Shown: piece after piece, positions 55,108-63,901 of the stretch
Layout of the letters: every line of letters begins with the position of its first letter
Position numbering within the stretch: position 1 is the first letter of the stretch
Source of the DNA: UBA3824 sp017541145
GTDB taxonomy: Bacteria; Bacteroidota; Bacteroidia; Bacteroidales; UBA3824
Direction: 5' to 3'
DNA length: 64,000 bases
Assembly: GCA_947168365.1 (NCBI GenBank)
Contig: CAMVLO010000012.1
Coordinates: 16,158-80,157 of the forward strand
Notes under the pieces: model-generated
Told to the model about the DNA's origin: nothing
The model's database searches: none
Seen by the model: the letters and a program-made list of their open reading frames with translations, nothing else
Translations under genes and position numbers: made by a program

Positions 55108-57480
55108 ATGAAAAAAAAACCGTTTAAATTTGTACAAAGTCTTTATTTACAACCAAATAAAAATCCATACGAAGACGATACGGAATGGCTGAAACCCGAA
55201 TTTAAGATGATGAGTTTGGCTCTGAGTTGTCTTCAATTGAAAAAATATTACGGAAATATTGATTTATATTGCAATTACGAAGCAGCAGATTTATTGTCAA
55301 ATATTTTACAGTTACCTTATAATGAAATAAATACCGAATTAAGCGACATAAATATTCCGATAAAAGAATTAAAAATTTTCCCGAAAATCTGGACTCTCAA
55401 CCGGCAGGATTCTCCGTTTTTGTATTTTGACAACGATGTATATGTGTTTACAAAAATTTCGGACGATATCCTCAACAACAAACTGATTGTAATAAATTCA
55501 GAACCCAAACCGAACAAAACTCACAACACAAATAAAATTTTAGCAGACGATTTAACATTTATTCCGGAATGTTTGAACACTTTTTTCTATAAAAACAAAT
55601 GTACAAAAAACGTCAATACAGGAATTATTGGCGGAAAAAATTTCAAATTCTATCAAGAATACTCCGAAACTGCCCTCGAATTTATAGAAAAAAATAGAGA
55701 AAAAATCAACAAAGTAAACATCGAAAATTTCAATACAATTATAGAGCAAGATTTATTTTGCATTTACACTCAGAAAAAGAAAGTTGAACCGGAATTTTTG
55801 ACCAAATATTACGGTCACAATGCCGGAAATCTATGTGAAAATTCACATTGCAAATATCTGCAATTATCAGAAAATTACAAAAAAGACATCACTGCATGTA
55901 CAGCTTTGGCGGCAAAACTTCGTGAAATTTATCCTGAATATTATTATCGGATTATCAATTTGTTCAAGAAGAAAAAAATCACACTTTTTACAGATTTTTA
56001 CGATAATCAAACCACTGAAACAAAGGAAGATGTGGCAGTTTTAACGGAAAAATCACGATTTGCTTTTTACAAAAATCAATATTCTGCCGATATCTCTTCG
56101 ATTCTGAAAAACAGAGCAGAAAAACATAGTTTGAAATATCTTCAAAATGCTATAAATGAGACTTTTAACGATGAAGTTCCAAACGATGTAACCGAAGATT
56201 TTCAAAAATTTAAAAACGATGTTCTCAGTTTGGAAAATACATTCAAGATTTCGGAATTTTACCTTTACGGCAAAAATATGGAATTTCAAAATATGTATTC
56301 CGTTTTGGACAATAGTAATCTTCAAAATGTAATATTAACCAAGACTTTAGGAATTGAAATCATAAAAACCAAATACGATTTCGGAAATATCTACAGCAAA
56401 AAATACCGCTGCGGAAATCCTATTTACCAAAATATTGATGTAAAAAAGCCGGGAGAATATTACAATTTGATTGTACCAAATGTTTATTACGGATGTTCTG
56501 TCTACAGTATCAACCCGACAGAAATTAAAGTGTTGGAAATCTTGAACAAACCGATGACTGCATCACAGATTCTCAACTGTTTGAATGAAACTTGCAACGA
56601 AAAAAAGTCAACTACAAAACACAATAAATGTGAAAATCAAGTAAATTATATTTTACAAAAATTAATTTTGCAACGCGCTGTCAGTTGCGAAAATATGTCA
56701 GCTCATACCACGGCACAAAAAATTGTAAAACACTTAGACAGAATAATTTACAAAAACAATTTACGTGAAGATATCCCGGAAACGAGCTACGACCAAATCA
56801 AAACAATGATTAAAGTTTTTGATGCGTATGCCAGACTAAACAACAAGACTTTTTACGTATTTGACTACACCAAAAACGATATTGTCTATATGTCAGAGCA
56901 TCAATTATTTAACTTTGATATCTCATCAAAAGAAATCAAAAACAAAGGTTACAATTTTTTCTTCACGATGATAGTACCCGAAGAACACGACATGCTGACA
57001 GAAGTGGCTCGCAACAATATCGCTTTTATGGAAAAACTTCCAAAAGAATTACGCACAAAGGTTGTGTTATCATACAATTTTCATGTAATTCAAAACGGTA
57101 AAAAATGGCTTTTAAATATCAAAAAAACGCCTTTGGAACTATCTCAAGACGGCAAAGTTTGGTTTGCGATATTCGAAATTTCTCATTCTTTTGAAACTTC
57201 TGAAAAAAATGTTGAAATTATTTGTACTGAAAAGAAGAAAAAATGGAAACTCGATTTTGAAAAACATCAATGGATAGAATCCGAAATTATTGAACTTGCC
57301 GAGTTGGAAAAGAATGTTTTGCAACTTGCTGTGAAAGGCTGTTCGCTAAACGAAACTGCCGAAATTCTCTGTAAATCAAATGCTGACATCAAATTTCACA
57401 AACGAAAAATTCTTCAAAAACTCGAAAGCGAAAATATAATGGAAGCATATTCCAAAGCCGAAAAATATTCTTTATTGTAA
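55108..57480 (+). CDS. Multidomain regulator: glycosyltransferase-like, winged-helix, PAS and LuxR HTH
   Basis: A 790-aa soluble protein in four parts. (1) Residues 1 to about 300 match the DUF6734 type seen in Bacteroidota, with a glycosyltransferase-like DND/DxD core (SPFLYFDNDVYVFTK) and NTGIIGGKNFKFYQEYSE. (2) About 330-450, unrecognised, with FYLYGKNMEFQNMYSVLDN. (3) About 452-530 looks like a PqqD-type or winged-helix module (SINPTEIKVLEILNKPMTAS... LQKLILQRAV). (4) About 555-700 is PAS-like (FDAYARLNNKTFYVFDYTKN), then a LuxR/GerE HTH at about 727-790 (ELEKNVLQLAVKGCSLNETA ... DIKFHKRKILQKLES). The last two parts are a known Bacteroidota regulator layout; their fusion to the first three is unusual. 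No target operon is adjacent. Confidence 0.7.
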   Translation: MKKKPFKFVQSLYLQPNKNPYEDDTEWLKPEFKMMSLALSCLQLKKYYGNIDLYCNYEAADLLSNILQLPYNEINTELSDINIPIKELKIFPKIWTLNRQDSPFLYFDNDVYVFTKISDDILNNKLIVINSEPKPNKTHNTNKILADDLTFIPECLNTFFYKNKCTKNVNTGIIGGKNFKFYQEYSETALEFIEKNREKINKVNIENFNTIIEQDLFCIYTQKKKVEPEFLTKYYGHNAGNLCENSHCKYLQLSENYKKDITACTALAAKLREIYPEYYYRIINLFKKKKITLFTDFYDNQTTETKEDVAVLTEKSRFAFYKNQYSADISSILKNRAEKHSLKYLQNAINETFNDEVPNDVTEDFQKFKNDVLSLENTFKISEFYLYGKNMEFQNMYSVLDNSNLQNVILTKTLGIEIIKTKYDFGNIYSKKYRCGNPIYQNIDVKKPGEYYNLIVPNVYYGCSVYSINPTEIKVLEILNKPMTASQILNCLNETCNEKKSTTKHNKCENQVNYILQKLILQRAVSCENMSAHTTAQKIVKHLDRIIYKNNLREDIPETSYDQIKTMIKVFDAYARLNNKTFYVFDYTKNDIVYMSEHQLFNFDISSKEIKNKGYNFFFTMIVPEEHDMLTEVARNNIAFMEKLPKELRTKVVLSYNFHVIQNGKKWLLNIKKTPLELSQDGKVWFAIFEISHSFETSEKNVEIICTEKKKKWKLDFEKHQWIESEIIELAELEKNVLQLAVKGCSLNETAEILCKSNADIKFHKRKILQKLESENIMEAYSKAEKYSLL

Positions 57481-57501
57481 ATTTAAATTTTTAAAAATTA
57501 T

Positions 57502-57533
57502 TTTGGTAAAATTTTAAATAAATTATAATTTCG
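57502..57533 (+). promoter_or_regulatory. Promoter of the RsiV-like lipoprotein gene
   Basis: TTTG (57502-57505), 20 bp, then TAATTTCG (57526-57533, one base off the -7 consensus), 51 bp before the ATG. Confidence 0.5.
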
Positions 57534-57584
57534 CAATTAAAGACGAATATTCAATTATTTTTATCAACATATATAACAAATAAA

Positions 57585-58424
57585 ATGAAAAAATTAATCA
57601 CATTAGCAATTTCAGGATTAACCTTAATTGCATGTTCAAATCAAACACAAACACAATCACAATCACAAACAGAAGAAAAATCAGCCGAAGTTACCGAAAA
57701 AGCAACTCCGACAGAGAGTTTCAAAGTTCAAAAATTTACAGCTACCAAAACAATTGACGGAAATAATGTAAAATGTGTTGGAACATGTGAAATTGATTTT
57801 CCTGTTTCGGGAGATACTCAATTGGTAAAATCTGTAAAAGAATATATTTACAGCTATTGCAATTCACCTTACAAGGAAAATCAAGATGGTCAAGCATTTG
57901 CAGATGAAGTTGCAAATATCAGTGCCCAAGGTCTTGACGGCGAGGGAATGGAAGAAGATGCAGAATTTTCTTCAACAACAAAACTTACCAAACAGTTTGA
58001 AAATGATGCGTATGTAACATATTCGGCACTTTCATCGGAATATACCGGTGGCGTACACGGAAATTATGGAATCAGCGGTGCAACTTTCGACAAAACAACC
58101 GGTAAAAAAATTACGAACTATTTGAAAAACGATGGTTGGGACAATATTCAAGACCAAGTTGCAAAAGCACTTTGCAAATATTTTATGGTAAACGAAATTG
58201 AAGATTTAAAGGATCAACTTGACAATTTTGATTATGACCCTGCAACAAAAAAATTCAAAATCGAACAATCATCAACCGAACCTTTCATCGACAACGACAC
58301 TTTGATATTTCTCTACCAGCCTTACGAAATTGCATGTTATGCTGCCGGAGCTCCCGAAGTAAAAATTGCTTTGAAAGATATCAAAGCTCAACTTTCTGAC
58401 GAAACTTCAAAATTCGTAAAATAA
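57585..58424 (+). CDS. RsiV/DUF3298 family lipoprotein
   Basis: The 279-aa precursor has a lipobox (SGLTLIACSNQ, Cys17) followed by a Gln/Thr/Ser/Glu-rich spacer (TQTQSQSQTEEKS) and a DUF4163/DUF3298 region: TKQFENDAYVTYSALSSEYT, GGVHGNYGISGATFDKTTGK, and FLYQPYEIACYAAGAPEVKI at the end. RsiV relatives include lysozyme-binding anti-sigma factors; this one lacks a cytoplasmic domain and so is an exported binding protein of unknown ligand. Monocistronic with a terminator after it. Confidence 0.87.
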   Translation: MKKLITLAISGLTLIACSNQTQTQSQSQTEEKSAEVTEKATPTESFKVQKFTATKTIDGNNVKCVGTCEIDFPVSGDTQLVKSVKEYIYSYCNSPYKENQDGQAFADEVANISAQGLDGEGMEEDAEFSSTTKLTKQFENDAYVTYSALSSEYTGGVHGNYGISGATFDKTTGKKITNYLKNDGWDNIQDQVAKALCKYFMVNEIEDLKDQLDNFDYDPATKKFKIEQSSTEPFIDNDTLIFLYQPYEIACYAAGAPEVKIALKDIKAQLSDETSKFVK

Positions 58425-58436
58425 AAAATTATCCCG

Positions 58437-58473
58437 AAAATCCCATTTGAAATTCATTCAGACGGGATTTTTT
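58437..58473 (+). terminator. Terminator of the RsiV-like gene
   Basis: AAAATCCC and GGGATTTT flank an inner TGAA/TTCA pairing, followed by eight T on the plus strand, 13 bp past the stop. Confidence 0.7.
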
Positions 58474-58727
58474 TTAATTATTATCTACACAAATAACAGC
58501 ATAGACTTATTGGAAATATTACGATATAATAAGTCACATGATTTAATTGGCAGTATAATTACAATTTTAAGTATCAATTCTTTTAGCATTAAGATGTGCT
58601 GAAAATTGGACTGTTCAATTCTAAACCCCGGAACATCATTTTATATCGTTCTAACCTTTAGTCTGTGGTGGCGCGAAATTAAACAAAATCAAGAACTTAA
58701 ACAACAAAATAATTGATAATAAAAAAT
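58474..58727. other. Gene-free spacer between two terminators
   Basis: About 250 bp with no ORF of interest and no consensus promoter found. Slightly higher GC near 58625-58670 (CCCCGG, GTGGTGGCGCG) than its surroundings. It could hold a small RNA or a worn gene remnant; nothing firm. Confidence 0.3.
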
Positions 58728-58767
58728 AAAAATCCGTCGTTGCATACAAATTGTCAACGACGGATTT
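58728..58767 (-). terminator. Terminator of the Nudix regulator gene
   Basis: AAAATCCGTCGTTG (58728-58741) pairs perfectly with CAACGACGGATTTT (58754-58767). T runs on both sides make it bidirectional; it lies 38 bp past the Nudix gene stop. Confidence 0.88.
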
Positions 58768-58804
58768 TTTTTAACAAATTACGAAAAAGGATTGATGTTT
58801 TTTA

Positions 58805-59485
58805 TTAAAATTCCAATTGAAATCCGTTAGTTTTCAGTTTATTATAACTTTCAACATTGAATTTGTACAACAAAGCAGAACGTTTTGGAGTCGGCCACGA
58901 AGTTTCATCAAGTTTTGTTAAGAGTTGAAAATGCAACATCTTTTTCGCGAAATTGCGACGGTCGAATTTTACATCCAAAATTGTTTCATAAAGTTCCTGC
59001 AATTCTTTCATCGTAAATTTTTCCGGCAAAAGTTCAAAACCAATTGGCTGAAAATGAATTTGTTCACGCAGTTTAATCAAAGCCATTTTCAAAATTTTAT
59101 CATGATCGAAAGCCAAATCAGGCAACGAATCAATAGAAAACCATTGCGCACTTACGGCATCATCACCACCTTTTACTTCCGAAATTTTTACCAACGCAAA
59201 ATACGCAATAGTAATCACACGCTCACGAGGATCACGGTCAGGCTCTGTAAATGTATGAAACTGCTGAATTGTATCGGGCTTGAAACCAGTTTCCTCAAAA
59301 AGTTCACGCCGTGCGCCCTCGTCAGCAGATTCATCCATGCGCAAAAATCCTCCCGGCAACGCCCATTTTCCCTTGAAAGGATTTAAACCGCGTTCTACTA
59401 AAAGTACATTCAAATTGCCGCCGTCAAAACCGAAAATCACACAATCGGTTGTAACTGAAGGATGCGGATATTCGTATTGATACAT
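58805..59485 (-). CDS. Nudix hydrolase with C-terminal winged helix (NrtR-like regulator)
   Basis: The 226-aa protein starts with a Nudix domain (residues about 10-145) bearing a complete Nudix box at 46-68 (G-x5-E52-x7-R60-E61-x2-E64-E65-x-G67), so hydrolysis is possible, plus FTEPDRDPRERVITIAYFAL. Residues about 150-226 form a winged helix (FTMKELQELYETILDVKFDR, RRNFAKKMLHFQ). This is the NrtR layout: repressors of NAD or sugar genes in which the Nudix domain senses ADP-ribose or a relative. A 17-bp palindrome sits on its own transcription start region (see 59506), which suggests autoregulation. Target genes other than itself are not visible nearby. Confidence 0.88.
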   Translation of the reverse strand: MYQYEYPHPSVTTDCVIFGFDGGNLNVLLVERGLNPFKGKWALPGGFLRMDESADEGARRELFEETGFKPDTIQQFHTFTEPDRDPRERVITIAYFALVKISEVKGGDDAVSAQWFSIDSLPDLAFDHDKILKMALIKLREQIHFQPIGFELLPEKFTMKELQELYETILDVKFDRRNFAKKMLHFQLLTKLDETSWPTPKRSALLYKFNVESYNKLKTNGFQLEF

Positions 59486-59505
59486 CTTTTATTTTTTTTG
59501 ACTTT

Positions 59506-59522
59506 TGTGTAATATTTACACA
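59506..59522. promoter_or_regulatory. Palindromic operator candidate for the Nudix regulator
   Basis: TGTGTAA-TAT-TTACACA, a perfect inverted repeat with a 3-bp centre, lies directly after the -7 box of the Nudix gene and so spans its expected start of transcription. NrtR-type proteins bind palindromes of this kind in their own promoters. Confidence 0.65.
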
Positions 59523-59523
59523 G

Positions 59524-59555
59524 CAAATTTAATTGTAATTATTTAAATAAACAAA
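59524..59555 (-). promoter_or_regulatory. Promoter of the Nudix regulator gene
   Basis: On the minus strand TTTG (59552-59555), 20 bp, TAAATTTG (59524-59531), 38 bp before the ATG at 59485. Both boxes match consensus. Confidence 0.7.
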
Positions 59556-59725
59556 TTATTGTAACAGAAATTTTGCACCCGAAAATTACGTAAGATATTA
59601 AAAATTAAGCGAATAAACATTAAAAAAGTTTTTTTAAGAAATATTAATGATAATAAAAGAAAAAATATTTAAATTTGGGAATATATTTAATTTGGGAACA
59701 AACAAAAAATTAAAGAAAAAAAATC

Positions 59726-60283
59726 ATGAGAGCATTACTATTTGGCATCTTGTTGACTCTATTCGCAACCAAGGGTTATTGTCAGCTGTCAGTTGAAGAC
59801 CAAATTGCAAAAGCTGACGCAATTTGCGCATTCAATTACAACAAAAAAATTCTTTTTACGATTACAAGTCACGATGCTTCAGAGGAATACCAAAATTCCA
59901 AAAAGGAAATAAAATGGTACAATTATACAAACAATATCAAGATGATTTACATCTACTCAAACTACGAAACTTTTGACCAAGAGGCGTATTTTTATTTTGA
60001 CCGTGACAACGAGCCGATACGTTTGGATATCTTGGAAATCAAAAGAAATTCGAGCGATATGAATGATATAAAGTGTTTTAAATATATGTTTTATTTAAAC
60101 AACGATTATACAATTTACGCATATCGAAACGAAGAACAAAAAATATCAATTAATGACTTTTTGGAATACAGTACTTTGATGATTGACAATACTTTTGACA
60201 GAGTTGATCTTAATAAAGTTCCGGTTGACAAAGTTGCTGATTTGATTGACGTTTTGAAGAAATACGGTTTGAATGTCAAGTAA
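59726..60283 (+). CDS. Exported protein of unknown function
   Basis: A 185-aa precursor with a signal peptide (MRALLFGILLTLFATKGYCQ, cut before L21). The mature protein has a strand-rich middle (KEIKWYNYTNNIKMIYIYSN, YFYFDRDNEPIRLDILEIKR) and a helical C-terminus (VPVDKVADLIDVLKKYGLNV). I do not recognise a family. A TAAATTTG box at 59670-59677 may drive it. A strong terminator follows. Confidence 0.6.
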   Translation: MRALLFGILLTLFATKGYCQLSVEDQIAKADAICAFNYNKKILFTITSHDASEEYQNSKKEIKWYNYTNNIKMIYIYSNYETFDQEAYFYFDRDNEPIRLDILEIKRNSSDMNDIKCFKYMFYLNNDYTIYAYRNEEQKISINDFLEYSTLMIDNTFDRVDLNKVPVDKVADLIDVLKKYGLNVK

Positions 60284-60341
60284 AAAAAACAATTGAATTT
60301 TCAATAAAATACGGCATCAATTTTTATGAAAAGATGTTGAA

Positions 60342-60383
60342 AAAAATAACCCGAATCGGTTTTTACTGATTCGGGTTATTTTT
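60342..60383. terminator. Bidirectional terminator between convergent genes
   Basis: AAAAATAACCCGAATC (60342-60357) pairs perfectly with GATTCGGGTTATTTTT (60368-60383), serving the exported protein gene and the opposing dehydratase gene. Confidence 0.92.
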
Positions 60384-60407
60384 TGTTTGATTTTTTTTAC
60401 CTGAAAT

Positions 60408-62426
60408 TTAGTGAATCAAAGAGAATTTCTTTCCGATCGGGAAAACGTTTTTGTCAGAATAAACAATCTGCGATTTGTCGGTTTTTGCTTTTGATTTCTG
60501 AAGTTCGTTTTCGGAATTGATTTCTGCAACATTTTCTGTTGAAAGCGAAACGAGCGAATCAAGTTCCTCATAAATAGAGTTTTCACTCTTGAATTCCGGA
60601 ACAATTTTTTTCATCATAGCAACAATTTTCATGTTGTCGCAAGTTTCAACCAAAGAAATCAGTTCGTTGATTTGTTCAGAAACTTTTGCAAAATCGTATT
60701 CACGAACCTTTGCAACCATGATTTGAGAATGTGTGGTCGGCAAAGTTTTTTCCTTGTCGTTGAGCACCTCTTCGTAAAGTTTTTCACCCGGACGAAGACC
60801 TGTAAACTGAATTTGAATATCTTTACCAAGTGTTAAACCGGAAAGTTTAATCATTTTCTTAGCCAAATCGATGATTTTAACCGATTTACCCATATCGAAA
60901 ATGAAAATTTCACCGCCATTGCCAAGAGTTCCCGCTTGAAGTACCAACTGACAAGCTTCAGGAATTGTCATAAAGAAACGGGTGATTTCCGGATGTGTTA
61001 CAGTAATTGGTCCGCCTTTTTCGATTTGAGCCTTAAAACGCGGAATCACACTGCCGTTGCTACCCAAAACATTACCAAAACGTGTTGTGATAAATTTGGT
61101 TGGGAACATCGTGTTGAGAGACTGAGTATAAATCTCACAAATACGTTTAGAACAGCCCATTACGTTGGTCGGGTTGACAGCCTTGTCGGTAGAAACCATC
61201 ACGAATTTTTGTACATGATATTTTACTGAAAAATCTGCCAAATATTTTGTACCTTTTACATTGTTTGCAATTGCTTGCGACGGATTGTTTTCCATCATCG
61301 GTACATGCTTGTAAGCTGCTGCATGATAAACAATTGTAGGATGATAAGCGTCAAAAGTTTCGGTAAGACGGGTTTTATCTGTAATGCTTCCGATTACGAT
61401 TTCAAAATCATAGAAATTGAGTTTTTCTCTCAATTCAAGTTCCAAATCATAAAGCGGAGATTCAGCTTGGTCGAAAACGATAATTTTCTTAGGATTGAAT
61501 CTTGTAAGCTGTCTAACAATCTCAGAACCAATACTTCCGGCAGCACCTGTTACCAAAACAACTTTGTTGACAATATCTTTGCGGATTTTGTCTTCTTCAA
61601 GGTGAATAGGGTCACGCTCAAGAAGATCTTCGATTTTGATATTTTTAATTTGTTTGAAACTAAGCTCGCCGTTAATCCAGTTGTTGACTGTAGGAGTGGT
61701 CATTACGCGCACGTTTTTGCTCAAACAAAGATCGATAACTTCTTGTTTCAACACTTTGTTTTGCATAGCGTTGGCAAAGATAAGATTTGTTACATTATAT
61801 TTGTCCAAAACTTCTTCCAACATATCTTTAGGATAGATATTTACATGGTCGATAGCTTTGCCTTTCAAACGAATATCATTATCGATAAAAGCAACCACTC
61901 TGTAGTTTTCAACATCACGTTCAAGAGTACGTTTTGTGGTGAGAGCAGATTCGTTAGCACCGTAAATTACAACATTTTGAATTGACAAATCGTGTGTTCT
62001 GTGTTCCAAATAAAGAGATTTTACCAAAAATCTCAAAATAGTCATAGCACACATGGAAATTACACAATCCAAAATTACGATAGAAAGAGGAATATAGTCA
62101 GCAACTACACCCAATTTTGCTAAAATGTTGCTAATAATGAATGCTGCAACACTGCCTAAAAATGTTACGATAGCAATTCTGAGAGCATCATTTGAACTTG
62201 TATAACGGACAAGTCCGCCGTAGGTTTTTGAAACAAGAAAACTTAAACCCCTGATTGGTATTAAAATAAGATATGTAATTCCGAAAGACTGAGCAACAAT
62301 CTGACTCCAATCGAAATTGAATCTAAGGAGGTAACTGGCAATGATTGAAACTGAAACAATCATCATGTCAATCATAAAAACAACCCAACGAGGAGTATGT
62401 AATTTAGTAATTAAAAGTTTAAACAT
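60408..62426 (-). CDS. CapD/PglF/WbpM-type nucleotide-sugar 4,6-dehydratase, membrane-bound
   Basis: The 672-aa inner-membrane enzyme acts early in surface polysaccharide or glycoprotein sugar synthesis, converting UDP-GlcNAc (or similar) to a 4-keto-6-deoxy sugar. Four transmembrane helices fill residues 15-130; a first Rossmann domain follows (VVIYGANESALTTKRTLERD near 148); the catalytic short-chain dehydrogenase domain begins near 284 with VVLVTGAAGSIGSEIVRQL. The active-site block MVSTDKAVNPTNVMGCSKRI has Met where short-chain epimerases have Tyr, as in WbpM and PglF. FRPGEKLYEE-type ending is present (FTGLRPGEKLYEEVL). Length is normal. A TAATTTTG -7 box lies at 62464-62471. No other glycan genes are adjacent. 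Confidence 0.93.
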   Translation of the reverse strand: MFKLLITKLHTPRWVVFMIDMMIVSVSIIASYLLRFNFDWSQIVAQSFGITYLILIPIRGLSFLVSKTYGGLVRYTSSNDALRIAIVTFLGSVAAFIISNILAKLGVVADYIPLSIVILDCVISMCAMTILRFLVKSLYLEHRTHDLSIQNVVIYGANESALTTKRTLERDVENYRVVAFIDNDIRLKGKAIDHVNIYPKDMLEEVLDKYNVTNLIFANAMQNKVLKQEVIDLCLSKNVRVMTTPTVNNWINGELSFKQIKNIKIEDLLERDPIHLEEDKIRKDIVNKVVLVTGAAGSIGSEIVRQLTRFNPKKIIVFDQAESPLYDLELELREKLNFYDFEIVIGSITDKTRLTETFDAYHPTIVYHAAAYKHVPMMENNPSQAIANNVKGTKYLADFSVKYHVQKFVMVSTDKAVNPTNVMGCSKRICEIYTQSLNTMFPTKFITTRFGNVLGSNGSVIPRFKAQIEKGGPITVTHPEITRFFMTIPEACQLVLQAGTLGNGGEIFIFDMGKSVKIIDLAKKMIKLSGLTLGKDIQIQFTGLRPGEKLYEEVLNDKEKTLPTTHSQIMVAKVREYDFAKVSEQINELISLVETCDNMKIVAMMKKIVPEFKSENSIYEELDSLVSLSTENVAEINSENELQKSKAKTDKSQIVYSDKNVFPIGKKFSLIH

Positions 62427-62671
62427 GTTATATTGTTGTTTTTAGTTAACGGTTTATCGGTTACAAAATTACAGAGTAAACTTATCAACATCATTTCCTA
62501 AATGTGAAATTATGTTAATAAAATTTTAATCCGTTTGTTTGTTGTAATAACACAAAAAACGCAACCATCCCTAACTGATATTAACAATTTTTATAAAAAA
62601 AAATACAACAATAGACCAAAAACTTTCGTCTATGTAGTAAATGTTTAACCAAAATAAATTGTAAGAACAAT

Positions 62672-63115
62672 ATGAAGAGAATAATTCTGATAGCTGTTGC
62701 GATGTTTTTTATGGCAATCAGCCAAGATGCAAAAGCACAATGGACTAATCCTTTCGGCGCACCGGCATCGAATCAAAAAGCAGAGTTAACTACAAATAAA
62801 TCAGCATCTTTAGAATGGGAAAACACTGCGCAATTGCTTGGTGAAGTGAAACAAAACAACGAACGAAAAGTAACATTTACATTTAAAAATACAGGCGACA
62901 AACCGGTATTTTTGATAAATGCAGAAGCTACTTGCGGCTGTACTAAACTTGAATACTCCAAAGCCCCTGTCGCACCGGGCAAAACCGGCACTATATCAAC
63001 AATTTTCGATGCCAAAGAATTGGGAAATTTTGATAAAAGTATAACTGTCTATACCTCGTTGACAGCTCCAAACGATGTTTTTGTTTTGAAAATCGGCGGT
63101 ATTGTAGTTAAGTAA
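62672..63115 (+). CDS. DUF1573 domain exported protein
   Basis: The 147-aa precursor has a signal peptide (MKRIILIAVAMFFMAISQDA, cut after KAQ or nearby) and one DUF1573 Ig-like domain: FTFKNTGDKPVFLINAEATC, GCTKLEYSKAPVAPGKTGTI, and a closing FVLKIGGIVVK. The CGC pair in TCGCTK is conserved. Abundant in Bacteroidota, periplasmic, function unknown. Monocistronic. Confidence 0.9.
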   Translation: MKRIILIAVAMFFMAISQDAKAQWTNPFGAPASNQKAELTTNKSASLEWENTAQLLGEVKQNNERKVTFTFKNTGDKPVFLINAEATCGCTKLEYSKAPVAPGKTGTISTIFDAKELGNFDKSITVYTSLTAPNDVFVLKIGGIVVK

Positions 63116-63146
63116 AAGTTAATAAACAAATTTTTTCTAAACAAGC

Positions 63147-63178
63147 AAAAAGGCTGTCAGAGTTTTGACAGCCTTTTT
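63147..63178 (+). terminator. Terminator of the DUF1573 gene
   Basis: AAAAAGGCTGTCA (63147-63159) pairs perfectly with TGACAGCCTTTTT (63166-63178), 32 bp past the stop; usable in both directions for the converging gene at 63239. Confidence 0.92.
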
Positions 63179-63238
63179 TACTATAAATTTTCGTGAGATA
63201 TTCGCAATTAAACTGCAAAAATCAGAGAAACACTTATT

Positions 63239-63901
63239 CTAATTATAAGGTGTGACAACGATATTTTCTGCGTCACAATACTTTTTAATAAGTTCTACAG
63301 TATGATTTGCGCATTTCAAAACGCCATCGGCATTACCATCATAACCGTTTACAAGTAACAGAAAATGAGTGGTTTCCACACTGATTTTAGTACGCTCGTT
63401 GTCAGAAGTCGGCGTTCCGACACCCCCGATATTATCCCGATAAACAGGAAGATGCTCAATATTAAGAATTCCGCGACCGATTCCCTCGTAAGGCTCTCCT
63501 GCCCTACCGATTCCTAAAGTTAAATCACCTTGAATTTTTGATAAATCAAAACCTCCAATCGAATAGCCCGAAACCATTGATGCAAGGTTTACTAAATCTG
63601 CCAAAGTATTAATTTTGTAAAGTTCACCACCTTTTACAACACGTCGTATCAATGCCTCGGCTGCCGGACGATAACGCGACGGCTGTTTCCCGAATTTGCG
63701 GTAAGCATCACGAGTGGCGTTAATCGGCGGAAAATCTTTTACAGAATCTTCGGTATATACTTGGCGACAATGCTCTGAAAATGAAGTAATTTCTTTCCAA
63801 AGTTCGGCATTGAATTCTGAATTTTTAACTTCTGCTGTTACGGAGCAACCCTCAAAAACCGGAAGCACCGCTCTAAATTCGTCTGAAATTGTAATTTTCA
63901 T
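63239..63901 (-). CDS. B3/B4 tRNA-binding domain protein
   Basis: The 220-aa protein matches the stand-alone B3/4 domain otherwise found in phenylalanyl-tRNA synthetase beta: FPPINATRDAYRKFGKQPSR near 90-109, RYRPAAEALIRRVVKGGELY, LVNLASMVSGYSIGGFDLSK, and EGIGRGILNIEHLPVYRDN. Such free-standing proteins may act in tRNA proofreading or have taken another role. The frame extends to a TTG at 63931, but ATG at 63901 (MKITISDEFRAVLPVFEGC) is the natural start. The last 100 bp of the window hold nothing recognisable. Confidence 0.88.
   Translation of the reverse strand: MKITISDEFRAVLPVFEGCSVTAEVKNSEFNAELWKEITSFSEHCRQVYTEDSVKDFPPINATRDAYRKFGKQPSRYRPAAEALIRRVVKGGELYKINTLADLVNLASMVSGYSIGGFDLSKIQGDLTLGIGRAGEPYEGIGRGILNIEHLPVYRDNIGGVGTPTSDNERTKISVETTHFLLLVNGYDGNADGVLKCANHTVELIKKYCDAENIVVTPYN

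Noticed and set aside
61275..61985. 236-codon plus-strand frame inside the dehydratase gene
   Set aside because: Shadow of a well-conserved CapD/PglF gene.
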